From contig NC_135240.1 of NCBI RefSeq assembly GCF_947623445.1, positions 23,684,001-23,748,000 of the forward strand: a stretch of DNA of 64,000 nt. Reading direction: 5' to 3'. The stretch is from Clavelina lepadiformis. Taxonomy: Eukaryota > Chordata > Ascidiacea > Aplousobranchia > Clavelinidae. The notes beneath the pieces are model-generated. The model made no database searches. It worked only from the letters and a program-made list of their open reading frames with translations, and was not told where the DNA came from. Positions within the stretch are counted from its first letter, which is position 1; the number at the start of each line of letters is the position of its first letter. This document shows, one piece after another, positions 13,324 through 24,874 of the stretch. The position numbers and the translations under genes are program-made.

Positions 13324-16054
13324 TTACTGAACAGATGTAGCATTTCTCCCAGCTCCGTCCTTGAACTTCTGAGCTCCTTTAACAGATTCACTGGCGATCA
13401 CGTCAAAGGCGTTGTTCAATTCAAAGTCGAGGGAAGCCTTAAAATTTTTTTTCATGAAACCTTGTTTGGCAAGACGCCTGTGATAACTGGCACTAGCATC
13501 AAGCTAACATTCATACCTGCGCCGAGTATGCCTTACCTTCTTGGATTCTGAATTGTACACCGAATGAAAGGTAGATTCACGATCTGCTTTCAAACATTTT
13601 TGAGGATATTTTGAAATTTGTTTTGCCATAGCAACAGCCATTGACAGTGCTGTAAAAGAAATTTCATAATTTAATGGGACAACCAAAAATATTGCAGGGA
13701 AAGAATGAGATGAAGTTATTGAAGATAACTGATGAAGTTTCACTCTAATACCTTCTCCGTCATTGCATACTCTGTTGGCAATACCCATTCTTTGAGCATC
13801 TTCTGAATCAATAATGCGACCAGTCAAGATCATATCAAGGGCGTTTGATAAACCAACAATTGCAGGAAGTCTAACCTATGAAAATTTGGTTTTTTTACCA
13901 TGTATATTAAGTAAAATTTCTCCACAATGATCATGTTCATCGCTTCTACATCATCACAATAATACAACATGTAAGCATTACGCTTCACTGACACATGATC
14001 TAGCTTGAGTTCACTTCTTTAGGCAAACTGGAATTAAGCTGATGCTTTTAGGACAATAGGTCATAAACCACAAAACCGCAAGCCCTGCAGGACAAAGCAA
14101 AAGCAGATGAGCTAAGGCACTAACATCAGCATTTAGCAGGCAGTTCCACTGGCTTAGTAATTATCAAGGCTGTAATCATAGCTGCTACTGCTTTGCTTGA
14201 TAATAACACCTTGAATATTCGAACACTGCATTGTTTTACAAGGTTGTGGACTTGTGTGTATAGGTTCTATTCTCTGTTCTTTCTTATTAACTACCTGTAA
14301 TATTATGCGTAGAACTTGCAAAACAAGTTGCATCTGTTTAGCATTATAGGAGTAGCTTACTACTTATATACAGTGGGATCTATATTTTTTCCCGCCAGGG
14401 CATTTTGCCATAGATGTCAGGTTTATTGAATAATGAAACAAGATACAATAAATTTAAATAGAAAGCAGAAAACCTGCTCCTTGGTAATTTGCACCCGATA
14501 GTGAAAATTTCGAATCAGTGAACTCTGGAAAACAAGATCCCACTATATATACTTACTGTGCCGCCATCAATCAGGGGTACTCCAAACCTCCTGTTCAAAA
14601 TTCCAACTTTAGTTGATTTCTCAAACACTCTAAGATCACAGAGAAGTGTAAGTTCTAACCCACCAGCAACTGCATATCCATTAACCGCTGCAATTACAGG
14701 CTTTTTTATGTGCAGCCGTGTTGGCCCCTGAATTCAAAGCAATAATAAATAAACAAAAAGGAAGCCAAGAAACAAAAAAACAAGCCTATCGTGGCAAAGG
14801 GCCAGGAAACATGATATGAAATTATGAAATTAATTACCATCGCACCATGTTTAGACATGTGACTGACAGAATCTTCACTTAAGATCCACTGAGTTCCACT
14901 AACAGCAAGTTCTTTTAAGTCATAACCAGAACAAAAGTGATCACCTTGAAGTAAAACCATATTTAAAAGCATATTTTATGTTCATCCGCGAAAAATTTAT
15001 ATGACTTACACTATTTAGTTACTTATTACTTGTATGTAGGACATAATAATTATAAATATATTACTGTATCTGGTTTTGGGAGAGACGATAATGTTTTGCA
15101 ATACTAAAGTGTTGCAATAAGCAAAACATGTTTCGGACTATCTTCAGCGATCCCTCATCAGAGTAAAATGCCATTTAATTTTGATGAGTAATTGAAGTTA
15201 ATCCAAAACATGTTGCACAGTTTGCCATATTAATAAAGATGCCTATTTCTGCACTTGTGCTTATTGCAACACTTTGGTAATGTAGTATAGTAAATAATAA
15301 CTATTAAATCTAAAACTACTAATTATAATTATTAAGTCTGTAATACAGCAGCAATACACAAACCTTTTCCATGCAAGACAGCAATATTGCTGTTAGGGTC
15401 ATCCTCAAATGCTTTAAAAGCAACAACAAGTTGACGAGCCATGTCACGATTTACTGCATTACGACAATGGGGACGATTGAGGCCTATTAATGTTACTGTT
15501 TCTTGTTTATCAAGTGTGATTGGATCGACTGCAGGTTCTACATAATATATATCCATTAAGGTCATTCCGCAAATCCATAATAATCATACAATACATCATA
15601 TAAATAGTTTCAAAAGGTGCATACAAAACTTTGAGTTTGAGCATAGCCTATCGCAGTAATGCAAAATCGTTTACCAAGGTTTTGTACAAATATATATAAC
15701 CAAACATGTAATAAACATTGAACATATTTTTGTTACTGAAATATACAGTAAAATTTCAACTTTTCTGTATAAAATGTATGCATAGGCTATAGTCTAGAAA
15801 AATGGCAACTGTGAAAAAGAAAGACGGGCTACGTTTTCATTTGGAAAAATGAACTGTAATCATACTCAAAAAAGCAAACACTTTGTCATGGTACCGTACT
15901 TGATCATACCTGATTCAGAATCAAGAAAAATTGTACATTTGTGTGATCTAAAAAATTCAGCAGGTCTCACTCCAAATATTGTATTCCGCTTACGTAAAAT
16001 GCATCGAGAATGACGAATACCGGTGCTAACCACATGACGGAAGATTAACTCCAT
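13324..16054 (-). CDS. enoyl-CoA hydratase/isomerase (crotonase) family protein
   Basis: Crotonase-fold acyl-CoA enzyme, probably mitochondrial. Exons on the minus strand: 15910-16054, 15364-15537, 14838-14944, 14557-14727, 13752-13875, 13537-13649, 13324-13503, about 337 codons. The N-terminus (MELIFRHVVSTG, then many Arg) looks like a mitochondrial presequence. Visible family motifs in order: LIGLNRP...RNAVN, DHFCSGYDLKEL (oxyanion loop), AVAGGLELTLLCDLR with its Glu, RRFGVPLIDGGTVRLP, and a C-terminal GAQKF..GAGRN, resembling the GAARFAxGxGRHG tail of bacterial EchA-type crotonases. The exact substrate cannot be told. The last junction needs a 33-nt intron (13504-13536, GTAAGG...TTAG); without it the frame stops after 15 codons, so the C-terminus is the least certain part. 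A small inverted-repeat transposon sits in the intron after exon 4. Confidence 0.85.
14371..14545. mobile_element. small mariner-like MITE in a crotonase intron
   Basis: An element of about 175 bp with inverted ends CAGTGGGATCT and AGATCCCACTA, flanked by TATATA on both sides, consistent with TA target duplication as in the Tc1/mariner group. It has no coding capacity. The right end lies only about 5 nt beyond the splice donor hexamer (14551-14556) of the exon at 14557-14727. Family assignment from the ends alone is tentative. Confidence 0.5.
15093..15290. repeat. inverted-repeat element in crotonase intron 2
   Basis: The arms AAAGTGTTGCAATAAGC (15106-15122) and its exact complement GCTTATTGCAACACTTT (15259-15275) enclose about 135 bp containing TTCGGACTATCTTCAGCGATCC and CTCATCAG. 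Such motifs are reminiscent of Penelope-like or foldback element ends, but no terminal duplication or coding part is seen. It lies between exons 15364-15537 and 14838-14944. Confidence 0.45.
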
Positions 16055-16256
16055 TTCAGACAACGGCTTTGCTTTTTTACTGACCTATAGCTGAGCTTAA
16101 GATGAAAATTAAAGTATATACTAGAGGTCAATACAGGTATAAGGGTTACAGCCAACAGATTAGATGTGGTATAAAGTCTCATTTTCAGGATGTATGGCCC
16201 TCTGCATCTCAAATTATGTACATTGATCTGGCAACAGCTGCTTGCTTTGTTTCTTT

Positions 16257-16358
16257 GGGCCTAGTGCAGAAGTGCACAACCAAATGATGTCACATTTAGG
16301 TAGCAGGGGGTTCAGTATATAAATGCATCAAATGGCTGTGCACTTCTACACTAGACCC
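16257..16358. mobile_element. palindromic mini-element, copy A
   Basis: A 102-bp element whose ends are inverted repeats: CTAGTGCAGAAGTGCACAACC at the left and the near-complement of GGGTCTAGTGTAGAAGTGCAC at the right. The middle contains GATGTCACATTTAGGTAG. A second copy of the same size and design is at 17087-17193. Both are bounded by GGG...CCC. No target duplication could be fixed with confidence. It is non-coding and best described as a MITE. Confidence 0.6.
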
Positions 16359-16546
16359 TCACTCACCTGCCCATTCCTTTTATGGGCCTAAATTGTTGCA
16401 GGCACACAAAGCAAGCAAAATCCACTTTGAATTGAGATCTCTTTAATCATTGTCAGTCTGATGTGCACTGTCATATGCAACAATACTACCTGCTGCCACA
16501 CTACTGTCGTAATACTGTACAGCCAACAGTGAAAACTGTGGCACCT

Positions 16547-16665
16547 ACACTCACGAGATTCATCAACGTGTACGCCGAACTTTTTTATCTTTACGCCGAT
16601 TAATAATAAATACACAAAAAAGCTGGTTGTTTGAATGCCAGTTAACAATAAGTAAACAAATAATT
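16547..16665. repeat. dispersed repeat (inverted copy near 26640)
   Basis: Sequence around ACGCCGATTAATAATAAATA and GGTTGTTTGAATGCCAGTTA recurs in the opposite orientation near 26640-26765, where ATTCAAACAACCAC, TTGGCGTTAA and GTTGATGAATCTC are seen. The match is gapped and estimated by eye. It is non-coding and of unknown class. Confidence 0.45.
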
Positions 16666-16839
16666 GAGGCTTAAGTGCACGCCATCACACAAAAATTTGT
16701 ATTTTTAATTGCACGATTTCTCATCGAAAACTACCATTCTTTCCAGTCAGGACTATACTCCATCTGTCCATAGTTATAGTAAGTGAAAGCACAGCACACG
16801 CACATACTGACATAAGAGGTTTGCAATATGTGCACACCA

Positions 16840-17035
16840 ACCTTTTTAGAGAGTGACTAGATAGGCAGTTAGATTAGGAGAAAGACAATGCAGAAATTTG
16901 ATTTTATCTATTTAAGGATTTATTGGAGCTAGATTTACATCAAAAGGTAGATTTAGGTTATTATGTTAAGACATTAAGTTATGCTAAGAAGAAACTGTGA
17001 AAAATAGCTTTGAACGTACAGTGAAATAGTGGCAG
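16840..17035. repeat. dispersed repeat, second copy
   Basis: Copy of the repeat at 6190-6415 in ADA copy-1 intron 1, same orientation, sharing TCAAAAGGTAGATTT, AACTGTGAAAAATAGCTTT and GAAATAGTGGCAG. It lies between the two palindromic mini-elements. The class is unknown. Confidence 0.55.
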
Positions 17036-17086
17036 TCCACTTTTTTAAATCTGTGCACGCTGATTCAAAATAAACAAACAATTACT

Positions 17087-17193
17087 GGGTTTAGTGCAGA
17101 AGTGCACAACCAAATGACGTCACAATTTGAGTAGGCTAGCTGGGGTCTAGTAAATAAATGCATCCTCCGGTTGTGCACTTCTACACTTGACCC
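17087..17193. mobile_element. palindromic mini-element, copy B
   Basis: About 107 bp with ends GGGTTTAGTGCAGAAGTGCAC and, inverted, GGGTCAAGTGTAGAAGTGCAC. It shares CACAACCAAATGAYGTCACA and the AAATGCATC core with copy A at 16257-16358. Divergence is modest, so both come from one non-autonomous family. Confidence 0.6.
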
Positions 17194-18886
17194 AAATTAA
17201 CAAGTTTGGCTGTTTGTGGTGTCTGATTGCCGATTTATTACAAAATAAAAAAATATAGAGAGCAGCCCATGCTGTCATGAAAAGATTGCTCTTGTATGTC
17301 TGATTTCAGGTTGGTAACTAGCCTACCATACTTTCCACTCAAGTAGCCTAGTTTTACTAGCGAGAAACACAATACACTTCCACACACTAATACAAGTCGA
17401 TAAGTTACGCAAGTGTAGTGCCCAGACAGGGAAATACTGATGTATGGCAGTTTTCAACGAGAAATCGCGCTTGTAGAGACATAAAGCTGACGTGACAGCA
17501 TTCACTGAACTTTCAATTCTTCATAGCCTCATAGGCCTATATCCATCACAACTTGTTGTTAAACAACTGCAGTCTGAAAGCGCAAATTTGTCTGGTTTCT
17601 TTAAAAAGTCGGCGTAATCATGAACAAGTTTAGCGTTAACGTTTGTTAGCAATAACTCCGCTGGGTGTGTATGCGTATAGACTACACTTTCCACCATCAC
17701 TCAAACAGCATGCAATGAACGTGCAAACATACATACTGGGATACTGCTATACCAGCAGACATTTGACCAAGCCACCTCCAATTTTCTGTGCTTCAGACAC
17801 AGTTTAGTGAATTGAGCTGCCGTTTCACCTGCACCTTTGAAAGCTGTCATGCGCACAATCTTTCAGTAAAAATAAACTATTCATTCAGCCATATAGGCAT
17901 ACGCAGTCGTTACTCGTTCGTTAAATCTTTCTGCAAATTTTGCAATCTGGTGCAGACGCGCAGAGTTATGCAATAAGCGTCACGTTTTCTGCAGATTTAG
18001 CCGGTGCCCATCAATCTTTGCCAACTTAACGCAGAAGCTCCATTTGATGAATTGAATATGTATGATGAACATCTTGTCTAACTAGGCAAAACAAAGGCGC
18101 TGGGCCAAAACCCTTCAATTGTGTAGTTACAGAAATTTTTCGAATGATAACGCTTGTTTGTAACTCTGTCGTTTCGTGTGCTGTCCTGTTTAATACACAA
18201 AACATAGTATTATTTTCCTCCTGCATAGGCTAGTCACTAGCCGCTAGTGTATTTTGCGTGATACATCATAAATTCATAATATAAATCATAAAATGAGTTA
18301 ATAATTATGACGTTAATAAACCATCATTATATCATGTGGTTTGAATTTGGATAAAAGTGATGTGATAATGTTTGATTGTTACGCAATTTTGCTTTCACTT
18401 TATTTCTGCATCGCCTTGGTACGACCCATTTTTTGAAGGCATTTTTTTTGCTATATTGATCAAATATAGCTAAAAATTGCTTGAAATGTGGTTATTTTGG
18501 TTGTTATGAAACAGATTTAGATGTAGGCCACCTATCAAAATTTTTTTAAATCATTGATGTTACTCAAATATCCAAAGTTTATATCCACATCCATATATTC
18601 ATAAATTTATTTCCATAATTTTATTTATATTTAAACTTATATCTAATTTTTTTTAAATTATTGATATGAGAAAGAATTGATCCTTTCAATGATGAAAATA
18701 TTGTTAAAATCATTTTGCGGTTATAGAGCAATTTTGTTTCAAAGTCAGACAACAGATCAAAAATCAAACAAAATTGGTTTATATAAAAGCAAAATTAAAG
18801 TAGGCCTGTATTTACTGTACAGTACAAATAAGGGTTTTCCACTTGTAGAAATAAAGGTTTTACATTTGAATGTCTATACTCTATAT

Positions 18887-19404
18887 CAGTGGTTCCCAAC
18901 CTTTTTTGGTGTCGGGGCCGAATTTTAAACTTCAGAGTACGTATGGAGCCGCATGAAAACACTCAAGTAATTATAACGAAAATTTTAAAGCATGAAATCA
19001 TGTACCAACGAATAGCAACATTAACAAGAAAAATAACACAAATCAATTTAATGTCCAACTTGGCATTGGCTTTGAGCTTTAACAACTTTGTCAAAGCGAG
19101 GCGCAATTGCGGTTTAGGATTCAGGAGGCGGTTTATGATTCACAATAAGTAGACAATGGGCCATTCACAACAATATAAAGTAGGCTACAATGTGTAACTG
19201 TAAGATGTAAAATGAAAAATATGTAAACAATTTTGAACTAACGCTATAAATTTTGACCAATTTCTGACTTTTTTTGACATGTCAAAAAATAATTGCCCTA
19301 ATTATTATAAATAGATTTTTTATCTTTTTGTGGGTCAATGAGAGCCGCAAGAAAGTTACCTTGGAGCCGCATGCGGCTCTAAGAGCCGCGGTTGGGAACC
19401 ACTG
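18887..19404. mobile_element. hAT-type non-autonomous transposon
   Basis: A 518-bp element bounded by CAGTGGTTCCCAACC (left) and its exact complement GGTTGGGAACCACTG (right), flanked by the 8-bp direct repeat CTCTATAT at 18879-18886 and 19405-19412. Ends of this sequence and an 8-bp duplication are hallmarks of the hAT superfamily. Subterminal sequence near both ends carries GGAGCCGCATG motifs in inverted arrangement. No transposase frame is present, so it would need a partner enzyme. The perfect duplication and ends suggest a fairly young insertion. Confidence 0.85.
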
Positions 19405-21206
19405 CTCTATATGCATGTCTGTCTTGACTACTCTAGTTCCACAACAAATGTCAAAAATGTGTTGGAGCCAATTTGTGATGTAATGAGAGAAAGGCATTTC
19501 GTAACGGACGGCTGAGACAAATTTAGAAGAACTATTTTTGTCAAGTTTCACCATGACAATATACCCATTCAAAGGCGACAACTGTTATGGTGGTTATCAT
19601 TTAATTTAGATCATCCACGAGTACAATTAGGCACAATATTATTTAGGAAACAATGAACAATGTTGAACAGTTATTTCTAAAAGATCCATAACAAGTTGAA
19701 AGCAGAAAGCCGTAAGTTTTTGTTGAAGTAAAGAATATTGAAATCCGGTTATCAAAGCTGAAGATACAGAGCCGTTGAAATTCGGCTAAATTTGCTGATT
19801 TTGGAATTCTTTCCCTCGCTTGCGCTGTTTAAGCGGACACAAACTTCAGGTCAATTGTGCAGTAATTTAATGGCTATATGAGTAAGTGGCCTTGTGAGGT
19901 TCGCGTCTTTAAACGACGTCCTTTATACCCAAATGTCCTCCGTGCTGTCTGAATATTCTTTGAACTTGGTTGACATGATGCAAAGTGTGTCTTACTCTTA
20001 CATCCTTGTCTGCTAAGGCTCTATCCACTTATTTGTACAAGACCAGTCAGCATTTTGAGTGCTTGTGGAGGCCAGGGACTCCAAGAAACGCAGTTTGAAA
20101 CGTTTAATGTCCTCGTTTCTTGACCAATTTCTTTGTCAAAGTAGCTCGCTACATCGCCAAGCAAAATTCGTCGTTTTCTATAAATTATATAATCATTTCA
20201 TCAGAGTGTTTGTACGATTACTCCACAAAGCCCATGACTACTTCTAGACTCCGTTCTTCCGCTTGTTTTGCCGTAGTTATTCCAGAAATTGTCGTTTTTA
20301 CCGATTTCTGGATTTCGATTTTTCAGTTGTCCACTTTCCAAATTTCCAAGACATTAATCGAATTATTCGATAAAATATTCGGCCTCCGTGTTTTACGCGT
20401 TCGCACAATCAAGAATCCATTTAATTTTTTAAACGATTTTTAATTGACCGCTTTTCGTCACTCTCTCAACAAGATTTTGGCTTCATCGGACCAAGAGCTA
20501 TGTTAGTTTTTGTTCTGGCTACTGAGCCTGAAATTACCAGCGATAAAGCCAAAGTAAACCCAAGAGAGGCATTTCATGTGATGGCCTACGGCGGTCATAG
20601 TTCTCTAACACACGTCATACCACGGCGAACTGGTTTTTATTAGCTGATATTGTTCACTGTATGACAAGTACTTTTGAGTGTTGTACTGTGTGTTGTAACG
20701 TAAACAAAAAGTTTCCTAATTGGTTATTGTTATATGCAAGGCCATTCTTTGGTGGTTTATCAACTGTAACTAAGAAATAAAGGCAGCTGACATGGTATTT
20801 TAACACAGGAAAATACGTGACCTTTTACAGTGTACCGTAAGGATGAATCCACAGAGAGACTCCTTGAGAGCGTATTTGAAGTTTGTTTCACTTACCTATC
20901 TAGCCCGCTTCTCGGTTAAGTTACACAAACGCAAAATTTGCTCCTGAGAAATTTCAACGCAAACCCAGCTTTATTTAAGATCAGCTCTAAAAGTATACCT
21001 ATATTTTGCATTCTACACAAAAGTCATGCTGTACCTTTGTAAACAAATAGCTTAGGAAATTGCTCTATAAGTCGTTTGAAGCTGATTAATTGGCATTTGG
21101 TAAATTCATTTCTTACATTTTATCTTTTTTTGTTTATTTGTATCAGGCGTGTGTGCTGAAAATAATCCTGGATAAGAAAAATCTGCTGTGTTGGTCTCTG
21201 TCAGAC

Positions 21207-23736
21207 ATGACTCTGTTCAATGAAAGACAAAGATATATAGGCTTAATGCTGGTTTTTGTGAACATGCTTTCACCAATACTTGGGCAACACTTCCCTAGTA
21301 CCGTACAGTACAAGGCCAAAAAACTTTATGAAATGCAATTGGATTTAGAACCAACTTCAGTGAAGGTACAGTTGTTAAAGAAAGATAGATGGTTTTGGGT
21401 CAAACATTATATGTTGCTGTGCCAGTAAAGCTATAGGTAGTCTGCTGGCTATAAACAACCACTTAATGTCGGATCAAACCTGATGCTTATCAACTGACTT
21501 CCAGATACTTCGAGATCCAAGATACAGCAGTGAAGTCACTCCAGTATTTGACTTGGCTTTTATGGCTTTTCAACCGAGGAGTGAAATTCGAAAAATCAGC
21601 GATTTGACTGTTCGTGTTAATGAACCTCAGGTAAATCTTGTTCCTTTCCAACTATATAATTGAGAAGACCTTTACCTATTTTTGCCGTAAGAATTTTATA
21701 GCTCGACTAGCATAAAATCTGTCCGGTTTAGGAAATGGCCGATTACGCCAGAACAATAACTGGCGAGATTCATATCCCTGTGCCTAACAATGTCGGCGTG
21801 CTTCCTCCAAATACTTTAGATAGACAGCCACCTTACGTTTGGTGGGTAGCAGCCGGCGCATTGGGTCCTAGCAGTGCATTTGCAAGTAGTACTGGTGCAA
21901 TTTACTTGATTGACAAATCTAAACCGACGGAATGGAGTGAGTTTCAAAATTACCGTTAAGCAGAAATATCGGCTACTGCATACAACTGCGCAAAGGCACT
22001 CAACATTTAATACTTTGTTATAGAACCAGTACCAATATACAGGAAAAACAACGTTGGATTTTCTCATGTGGAATGGATTGATATGGATCTGGATGGGAAA
22101 AAAGATTGTGTTACTATTAAAGGACAATCCAATCGTGAGTTTTTTTAGTATAGCCAATATTAAAAGTTTTAAAATGTATTGACACAGCTGGACAGCAGTG
22201 GTAGTTTTATTCTTACACAGGAGGACAGTTGATTTGGTTGCGGCAACCTATAACCGATTCGGGGACCTGGCAAGCATTTCCGATATCAAACGTAACTGTT
22301 GATGTTGGTGGAACCGATTTCAAGATGATGAGAGTGAAAGTACCCCGCAGACCAAATAAGGAACGTGTTTTGTTCATTGTAGCAGGACTGAGAACGGCAA
22401 CGCTTACAGCATATTGGGTGGACGGTATGTTCATCTAAAATATTTTTGCGTTCTCTGGTTTCTATTCCCAACAAAACGAGGTCCATAAAAGGGTACAACG
22501 CACGTCAAATAGCACTTGCTTTTAACGCAATAAGTTTTATTGCTTGTTATCACGCAGATGAAGACAACGACTGGACACAGGTTAATCGAATTCAATCAAC
22601 CATTATTGCCCGTTCCGAATCTTATGTAAGCGTCGAAATCGTTGATATAAATGCAGATGGAAGGGACGACATTTTGACTTCAGCAGCTGCTGCAGCAAAT
22701 CGGCCAGGTTACGATTGGGGTCCTTGCGGTTATATGTGGAAAGATGCACTTCGCATCTTGGGGATAATTTTATTGAATTCATTCCAAAGCTTTTAAATCA
22801 AACTGAACGAATTCTTTGATGACATTAATTATCTTATTGTTTTTTACTAAAGGTCGTCTTCTTGCCTTCGAACTGCCAAAAGCTGGATTCGGAACCGGAG
22901 GAGAGTGGAGAAAACGTATCTTGAACGAGTGGACGACGCCAGCCACCAACTACAGGACGATAACTCCAGGTCCTGCTTATGTGTTTTGGATCCAGACCAG
23001 AGAAAGACAGGCGTCGTAAGCATACATGTTTGACTGTTAACGTAGCTGGTCGACCATCGTCTTTATTTTTAATATGCTGTAAACTGAGCAAAATATATCC
23101 ATTAATGAGCTATATGCGAGTAATAAAAACTCTATAGAAAGAAACCTCACATCCTAGTATCTGGAGCCGATGACGGGAAGGCCTATATTGTGTCTCCGAA
23201 ATCATGGAGCCCCTACCAGTGGGATTACTCGGAGTCTACGGTTTGTTAAAGTCAATTTCAATGAAAGATTATGTTTCGCTTGAACAAGTTTGCTGTAAAT
23301 TCAATGTTTTTAATATAACTCCTATGTATTACAATGTTTTGGATATTGCTCTTTACGAGCACATTATTCATTACCAAAGTCACCTACTTGGTTTTGTGAT
23401 TATGCAAATGCAGTTAGTTTGTTTCACTTGCATTTCAGATATTTTCTGGTGATAAATCGGTTGGCATTCCAGCAATTCACGATGTGGATGGGGATGGTAA
23501 GGCTGAAATATTTATTCCCGAAGGACGAACGATCCACGTGATGAAATACCGTAAGTCATAAATTGCGCTCACTGCTATATTCATGGTCTCATGATAAAAG
23601 ATTTCATTAATGCACAGAAATCTATTTTTCTTCTGCAGAAATTGACAATGCAAGTTGCAGAACTCGCCATTCCTGGACTGTACAGTTTATTTTGATGTTC
23701 TTTGCAATTTACTTGATAAAATACTCTTTTATGTAA
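21207..23736 (+). CDS. secreted/surface FG-GAP (VCBS) repeat protein, ten exons
   Basis: Exons: 21207-21365, 21505-21630, 21732-21936, 22024-22134, 22221-22424, 22558-22707, 22853-23015, 23138-23240, 23439-23550, 23639-23736, in phase for 476 codons. A signal peptide (LMLVFVNMLSPILGQ, about residues 13-27) is followed by a propeller-like body. Calcium-type DxDxDG loops of FG-GAP/VCBS repeats are seen at D183 (DMDLDGKKD), D298 (DINADGRDD) and D422 (DVDGDGKAE). Trp- and Gly-rich blade segments lie between them. The last ~19 residues (TVQFILMFFAIYLIKY...) are hydrophobic, suggesting a GPI signal or a C-terminal membrane segment. Such propellers bind proteins or glycans outside the cell; the specific role is unknown. 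Exon 6 has three in-phase candidate donors (after 22707 and within the next ~25 nt), so a short insertion is possible there. I do not recognise a named orthologue. Confidence 0.8.
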
Positions 23737-23918
23737 CCATTGTTTGAATATTAACAAGCACTTCTGTTTCATTAACGTATTCGCTATTTGTTTTTATTTG
23801 TTCTGTTTACTATGTCTACTTATTGTATTTTGTAGGTTGATTTAATTCCCCTTTACAAGCTTTTTTGTGGAACTGTAAGATTGGAGCATTTGCTAACCAT
23901 TTGCGAACGTTTCTATAT

Positions 23919-24203
23919 TAGGGTTGGGACCCCGCGAAAACCCAATCATGTTTCCCGGAATTTTAGCCATTTTTTCCAATCCCAATCCCAGATTTTTTTG
24001 TCTTAATATCCCGGGAATTCTGAGTTAACGTTTTATCAGTTCAATATTGCTTGATACATGATTATTTTGGCAATGTTTTGTAAATAAACATGTTTTGTTT
24101 TGATTATATGTATACACTTTTTACTTTGTTAATCCCGAAAAGTCCCGGGATTGTAGGGTAAAAATCCCGGGATTTCAAATTTAGTCCCGAAATCCCAACC
24201 CTA
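23919..24203. mobile_element. MITE with TAGGGTTGGGA ends
   Basis: About 285 bp with inverted ends TAGGGTTGGGA and TCCCAACCCTA. Inside are several copies of the word ATCCCGGGA and its variants, giving internal palindromic repetition. The ends resemble those of hAT-like non-autonomous elements. A clean target duplication is not visible (flanks TTCTATAT and ATTTATTT are only similar). It lies just downstream of the FG-GAP gene, with no coding capacity. Confidence 0.6.
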
Positions 24204-24344
24204 ATTTATTTTGATTATTTCATTGTGTTGCAGCTCAGTGCACTATAAAGAGAGTATATAATTCTTTTGCCTCGTATACACTCGATACTGATAACTTACA
24301 ATCTAATGTTTGATCGTGGCTAAACCATGATGATGAAGTTTATA

Positions 24345-24480
24345 GCAAAATAAAAACAATAGGTTGGCACTCTGAAGGTTAACTTCATTGTTGATTTTTC
24401 TACACGAGCTTTCGCAAACATAAGCTTGCTTCTTCAGATGTATCACGAAAAATGAAATTGAAATCTAATCAAATCTAATG
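24345..24480. repeat. possible retroelement tail fragment
   Basis: The segment with TTGGCACTCTGAAGG, ACACGAGCTTTCGC and TTGCTTCTTCAGATG resembles short conserved ends seen in Penelope-like elements of other animals, and is followed by a degenerate AATCTAATCAAATCTAATG direct repetition. No coding part is present. Identification is by impression only. Confidence 0.25.
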
Positions 24481-24874
24481 ACGAAATCTAATACTTGCAA
24501 TACTCAATTAGTCAATTAGACCTTGGAACTGAGAGACGATTATGATGTCATATTGCAAACGTTTTGGCGATCTTTGTTTGAGGTGCCTACCAGCTTTATC
24601 AAACTACCATCACAAAATAACAATTTACCTAAGATTTTTTGAGCTTTTTCAAAATCTTGGCTCCTTTATAGCTAAATTGCAATAATACAATAAAACAAAA
24701 AAAAAGTTGACAATTAGTTGACAATTCCTGCCAGAAAAAAAAACTGTTAATAGTTAAAATGCGTTTTTTTTTGCTAGGCCTATTACGTTGTGTGCTGCAA
24801 ATTATGTTCGAGAGCACAGTTTTTACAAAATGAAATAAAGTTAGATCAAAGTCAGTCAATAAAGTAGATAAAGT

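Larger units (their letters stand above)
16055..21206. other. repeat-rich intergenic region
   Basis: Five kilobases between the crotonase gene (minus) and the FG-GAP gene (plus), which diverge from this region. It holds both promoters, two palindromic mini-elements, two dispersed repeats and a hAT-type element, listed separately. Remaining frames, such as 20120-20443 and 19274-19483, are short and unlike any family. Between 17200 and 18880 and between 19413 and 21200 I see no further structure. Confidence 0.4.

Noticed and set aside
20504-20641. Plus-strand ATG frame of about 45 codons upstream of the FG-GAP gene
   Set aside because: No signal peptide and no in-phase donor into the FG-GAP exons; the ATG at 21207 with a signal peptide fits much better.
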